A stretch of 64,000 bases of DNA, from contig JBGTQJ010000036.1 of NCBI GenBank assembly GCA_041941305.1, positions 1 to 64,000 of the forward strand, written 5' to 3'. The notes under the pieces are model-generated. The model searched no databases, had not been told where the DNA came from, and saw nothing but the letters and a program-made list of their open reading frames with translations. Positions within the stretch are counted from its first letter, which is position 1; each line of letters opens with the position of its first letter. The translations under genes and the position numbers were made by a program. Source of the DNA: JANSWP01 sp041941305. GTDB taxonomy: Bacteria; Bacteroidota; Bacteroidia; Chitinophagales; Saprospiraceae. Of this stretch, positions 61,749 through 64,000 are shown one piece after another.

Positions 61749-64000
61749 TTAATGAATGACCAATTTCTTTTGGGCAAGATTGTTTTCCTTTTTTAAACTT
61801 AAATAATAGACTCCTTTGGGTAAATCACTCAAATCAAACTGTTGATGATTTGTTTGATATTTCAAAAGTTTTGTTTCATGGATATCTAAGACTTTTCCAA
61901 ATACATCTATGATTTGAAAAGTAGCTGCACCATTCAACTTTGATTCAACTGCTACACTGAAAATTCCATTGTTTGGATTTGGAAATACTTCGAAAAAAAT
62001 CAACTGGTCATGGTCTAATACATATGAGAATTCCATTACTGCCTGAACAGGAACTCGTTCGCTTGGGCAAACTATTGTCGGTTTTACCTCAATTTCCCAG
62101 GCATAGAAATAATAGTAAAAGCCACTTCCAACATCTGAACCATGAATATTGATTACATTGTCTATTGAGTATGGATAAGTGACTCCATCATTTGATCGTT
62201 TAAATCTTGGTGAACTTTGTCCAATACTTGTCAGATTGAAGTCACCATCTGTAGTTAAAACATAATTTTGCCCAGTGGATAAATCAAAATCCAATTCTAA
62301 GGTGGTTGAATCTGTTTGAATATCTACTAATTTTTCCTGTAACACATCTCCCAGAGCGTTTTTTAATTGAATTTTCCTTTCTCCGTAAGTGTCTGTAAAA
62401 ACCACTACTCTTTTAATTATTAAGTCTGTTCCTACATCAAAATGTAATTCACCATTATGGAATGGGGTCCCATATTCGGATCCCTGATGTTCGGGCATTC
62501 CTGTAGAATAAGATCCTCCTCCGTATCCCAAATTATTGGAAACAAAAAAGGTAGTTGTTTCCTCTATAAAGGGCGTTTCAAAACTGTTTCCTGTACCAAG
62601 GGGAGCCATGGAATCTTCTGTTTCATACCAGGTAGGATTAGCACCAGAAGCTGTTAATACAGCATTTCCAGGAGCAAAAATGGTATCATTTTCTACCATG
62701 GGAATTGCTCCCACATCAAAGACTTCAATGGTAACAGGTTCTGAAGTCCAGTCTTCACAAGTACCTTCAATAACAACCTGGTATTCACCTGAAATGCCAA
62801 CCTCAATGCTTTGACTGGTTTCTCCTGTATTCCAGGTATAACTGTTTGCCTGGGAAGAGCTTATGGTAACTGTTTCGCCATCGCAAAGATTAGTGGAACC
62901 ATTAAGGCTTAAGGTTGGCGTCTCATTTGGGGCATATTGAATGTTGATTACATTTGATGTAGATACACATCCATTCACATCAATTAATATAGCACTAAAA
63001 TTACCTGGACCGTCGGCTGTAATAAATTGTTGATTGGAACCATTGTTCCAAAAATAAGAATAGCCGGCAGGTGCACTAATCTGGACGGATTCTCCAGGGC
63101 ACAAAATGGTGTTGCCACTTACCCCCAACTGGATTTGAGAATTTTGACAGCTTGTATTTTCGACGACTGTTAAGAATTGATTGATTCCTGGATTTTGAAT
63201 AACATCAACAATGCCCGAAGGCCATCTTACCATCAAGTATTCAATTTCTGTTGATGTCCCTATTCCGAAATGCTGCGTTAGTGAAGTTGAGATACCATAG
63301 CTTTCACCAGCTCTAACTTCTCTTACTTGAATTCCCCAACTTCCATGAATTTCTATTCTGGCTCCAATGCCTTTTTTATTGCTCTGGATCCCTTCAAGGT
63401 TGACTGCCAAATAGTTGTGATTTGCCATCCCTTGATTGATGAAAAGTTTATCTGGTTTATTACTCATTTGGTTTATTCCATTAGGATAGGTTGCATAAAC
63501 ATCAATAAATCCATCCTGATTCAAATCTCCAACGACAAGGGAATTGGGATTGGTAATTGTAAATTGGTTTGGTGCCGGAGAAAAGGTTTTGTTTCCATTA
63601 TTTTTGAAGTAATGGCATGGTCCTGAAGTAATAATGTCTACAAATCCATCATTGTCAAAATCTCTCATAATCCCCTGCAAGAAATTACCACTGATATCTA
63701 TTCCAGTTTGTTCTGTTATATCTGTAAAATTTCCAGCACCATCATTTTCTAAAATTTGACATTTATAATCGTGATTGGTAATGAAACAATCAAAGTCTCC
63801 ATCATTGTCAATATCCTGAAAATCTGCTGTCCAGGACTGGTGTCCTATTTTCAATCCATGTTTTTCAGCAGTTTCAGTATATCCACCATTCCCATCATTT
63901 TCGAAAAGGATATTGATCCTTCTTGCATCTGTGGCATCATTTACTCCTTGTCTGCACTTGGCGATATATAAGTCCAAATCGTGATCATTATCAAAATCCG
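61749..64000 (-). CDS. Partial T9SS protein with FG-GAP/VCBS and UnbV/ASPIC domains
   Basis: The 5' end lies beyond the window; the frame stays open to base 64000 ('DFDNDHDLDLYIAK'). The visible ~750 residues start with FG-GAP/VCBS calcium-binding beta-propeller repeats ('DIDNDGDFDCFITN', 'DFDNDGFVDIITSG', 'DLNQDGFIDVYATYP'). An ASPIC/UnbV domain follows ('RIEIHGSWGIQVREVRAGESYG...HFGIGTSTEIEYLMVRWPSGI'). Two Ig-like domains with a 'SYTWNTGETSQSIEVG' pattern precede a variable region and the T9SS sorting domain ('VFPNPNNGIFSVAVESK...GVYYLSLKKENNLAQKKLVIH'). This is the CRTAC1-like surface protein type, thought to bind calcium and adhere. No enzyme motif is visible in this part. Confidence 0.88.
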   Translation of the reverse strand, partial: DFDNDHDLDLYIAKCRQGVNDATDARRINILFENDGNGGYTETAEKHGLKIGHQSWTADFQDIDNDGDFDCFITNHDYKCQILENDGAGNFTDITEQTGIDISGNFLQGIMRDFDNDGFVDIITSGPCHYFKNNGNKTFSPAPNQFTITNPNSLVVGDLNQDGFIDVYATYPNGINQMSNKPDKLFINQGMANHNYLAVNLEGIQSNKKGIGARIEIHGSWGIQVREVRAGESYGISTSLTQHFGIGTSTEIEYLMVRWPSGIVDVIQNPGINQFLTVVENTSCQNSQIQLGVSGNTILCPGESVQISAPAGYSYFWNNGSNQQFITADGPGNFSAILIDVNGCVSTSNVINIQYAPNETPTLSLNGSTNLCDGETVTISSSQANSYTWNTGETSQSIEVGISGEYQVVIEGTCEDWTSEPVTIEVFDVGAIPMVENDTIFAPGNAVLTASGANPTWYETEDSMAPLGTGNSFETPFIEETTTFFVSNNLGYGGGSYSTGMPEHQGSEYGTPFHNGELHFDVGTDLIIKRVVVFTDTYGERKIQLKNALGDVLQEKLVDIQTDSTTLELDFDLSTGQNYVLTTDGDFNLTSIGQSSPRFKRSNDGVTYPYSIDNVINIHGSDVGSGFYYYFYAWEIEVKPTIVCPSERVPVQAVMEFSYVLDHDQLIFFEVFPNPNNGIFSVAVESKLNGAATFQIIDVFGKVLDIHETKLLKYQTNHQQFDLSDLPKGVYYLSLKKENNLAQKKLVIH

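Overview
The window is a chromosomal segment of an A+T-rich Bacteroidota bacterium. The evidence is a SusC/SusD pair, five proteins with type IX secretion (T9SS) C-terminal sorting domains, many lipoproteins, TAnnTTTG-type -7 promoter boxes instead of sigma70 boxes, and few Shine-Dalgarno sites. A free-living, probably aquatic, Saprospiria- or Flavobacteriia-like organism fits best. The class is inference. No rRNA, tRNA, CRISPR array, prophage or intact insertion sequence was seen.

Region 1 (185-15296) is a polysaccharide utilization locus for beta-1,3-glucan of the laminarin type. A divergent one-protein membrane regulator (beta-propeller sensor, Y_Y_Y domain, LuxR-type helix-turn-helix, no kinase) faces a seven-gene run. 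The run encodes a T9SS-secreted protein with glycan-binding-like domains, SusC, SusD, a PKD lipoprotein, two GH16 endo-glucanase lipoproteins and a GH3 beta-glucosidase lipoprotein, and ends at a strong terminator. A perfect 14-bp intercistronic hairpin follows susD. The model is surface binding and cutting by GH16, import by SusCD, and trimming by GH3.

Region 2 (15297-20800) holds a small T9SS protein, a MITE-like element with inverted ends, a subtilisin-family protease with a long insertion, a head-GIN lipoprotein and two small envelope proteins. Region 3 (20821-31606) has the sodium-pumping decarboxylase operon (gamma-alpha-beta) divergent from aspartate kinase, a two-ring AAA ATPase with a duplicated unknown N-terminal domain, a lipoprotein, a GHL10-type glycosidase and YqgE. 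Region 4 (31607-36338) has a palindromic repeat island, the RNA ligase RtcB with a truncated CHAT-protease fragment overlapping its stop, adenylosuccinate lyase and a coiled-coil exported protein.

Region 5 (36476-49285) has a very large alpha-2-macroglobulin lipoprotein with an intact thioester motif, a T9SS multidomain protein, the infC-rpmI-rplT translation operon (infC lacks an AUG start) and clpC. Region 6 (49286-64000) has a STAS protein, a giant WG-repeat protein, a lipoprotein, TerC, a TPR hybrid histidine kinase with a degenerate ATP-binding domain, YebC/PmpR, a T9SS esterase and the 3' part of a T9SS FG-GAP/UnbV protein that runs off the window.

No completely new system is proven. 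The best leads are the T9SS-led laminarin locus with its kinase-less regulator, a recurrent 16-nt intergenic motif (TTTAAACAYACTCTTA), the AAA protein with the duplicated N-terminal domain, the rtcB/CHAT junction and a phased four-site repeat upstream of the WG-repeat gene.
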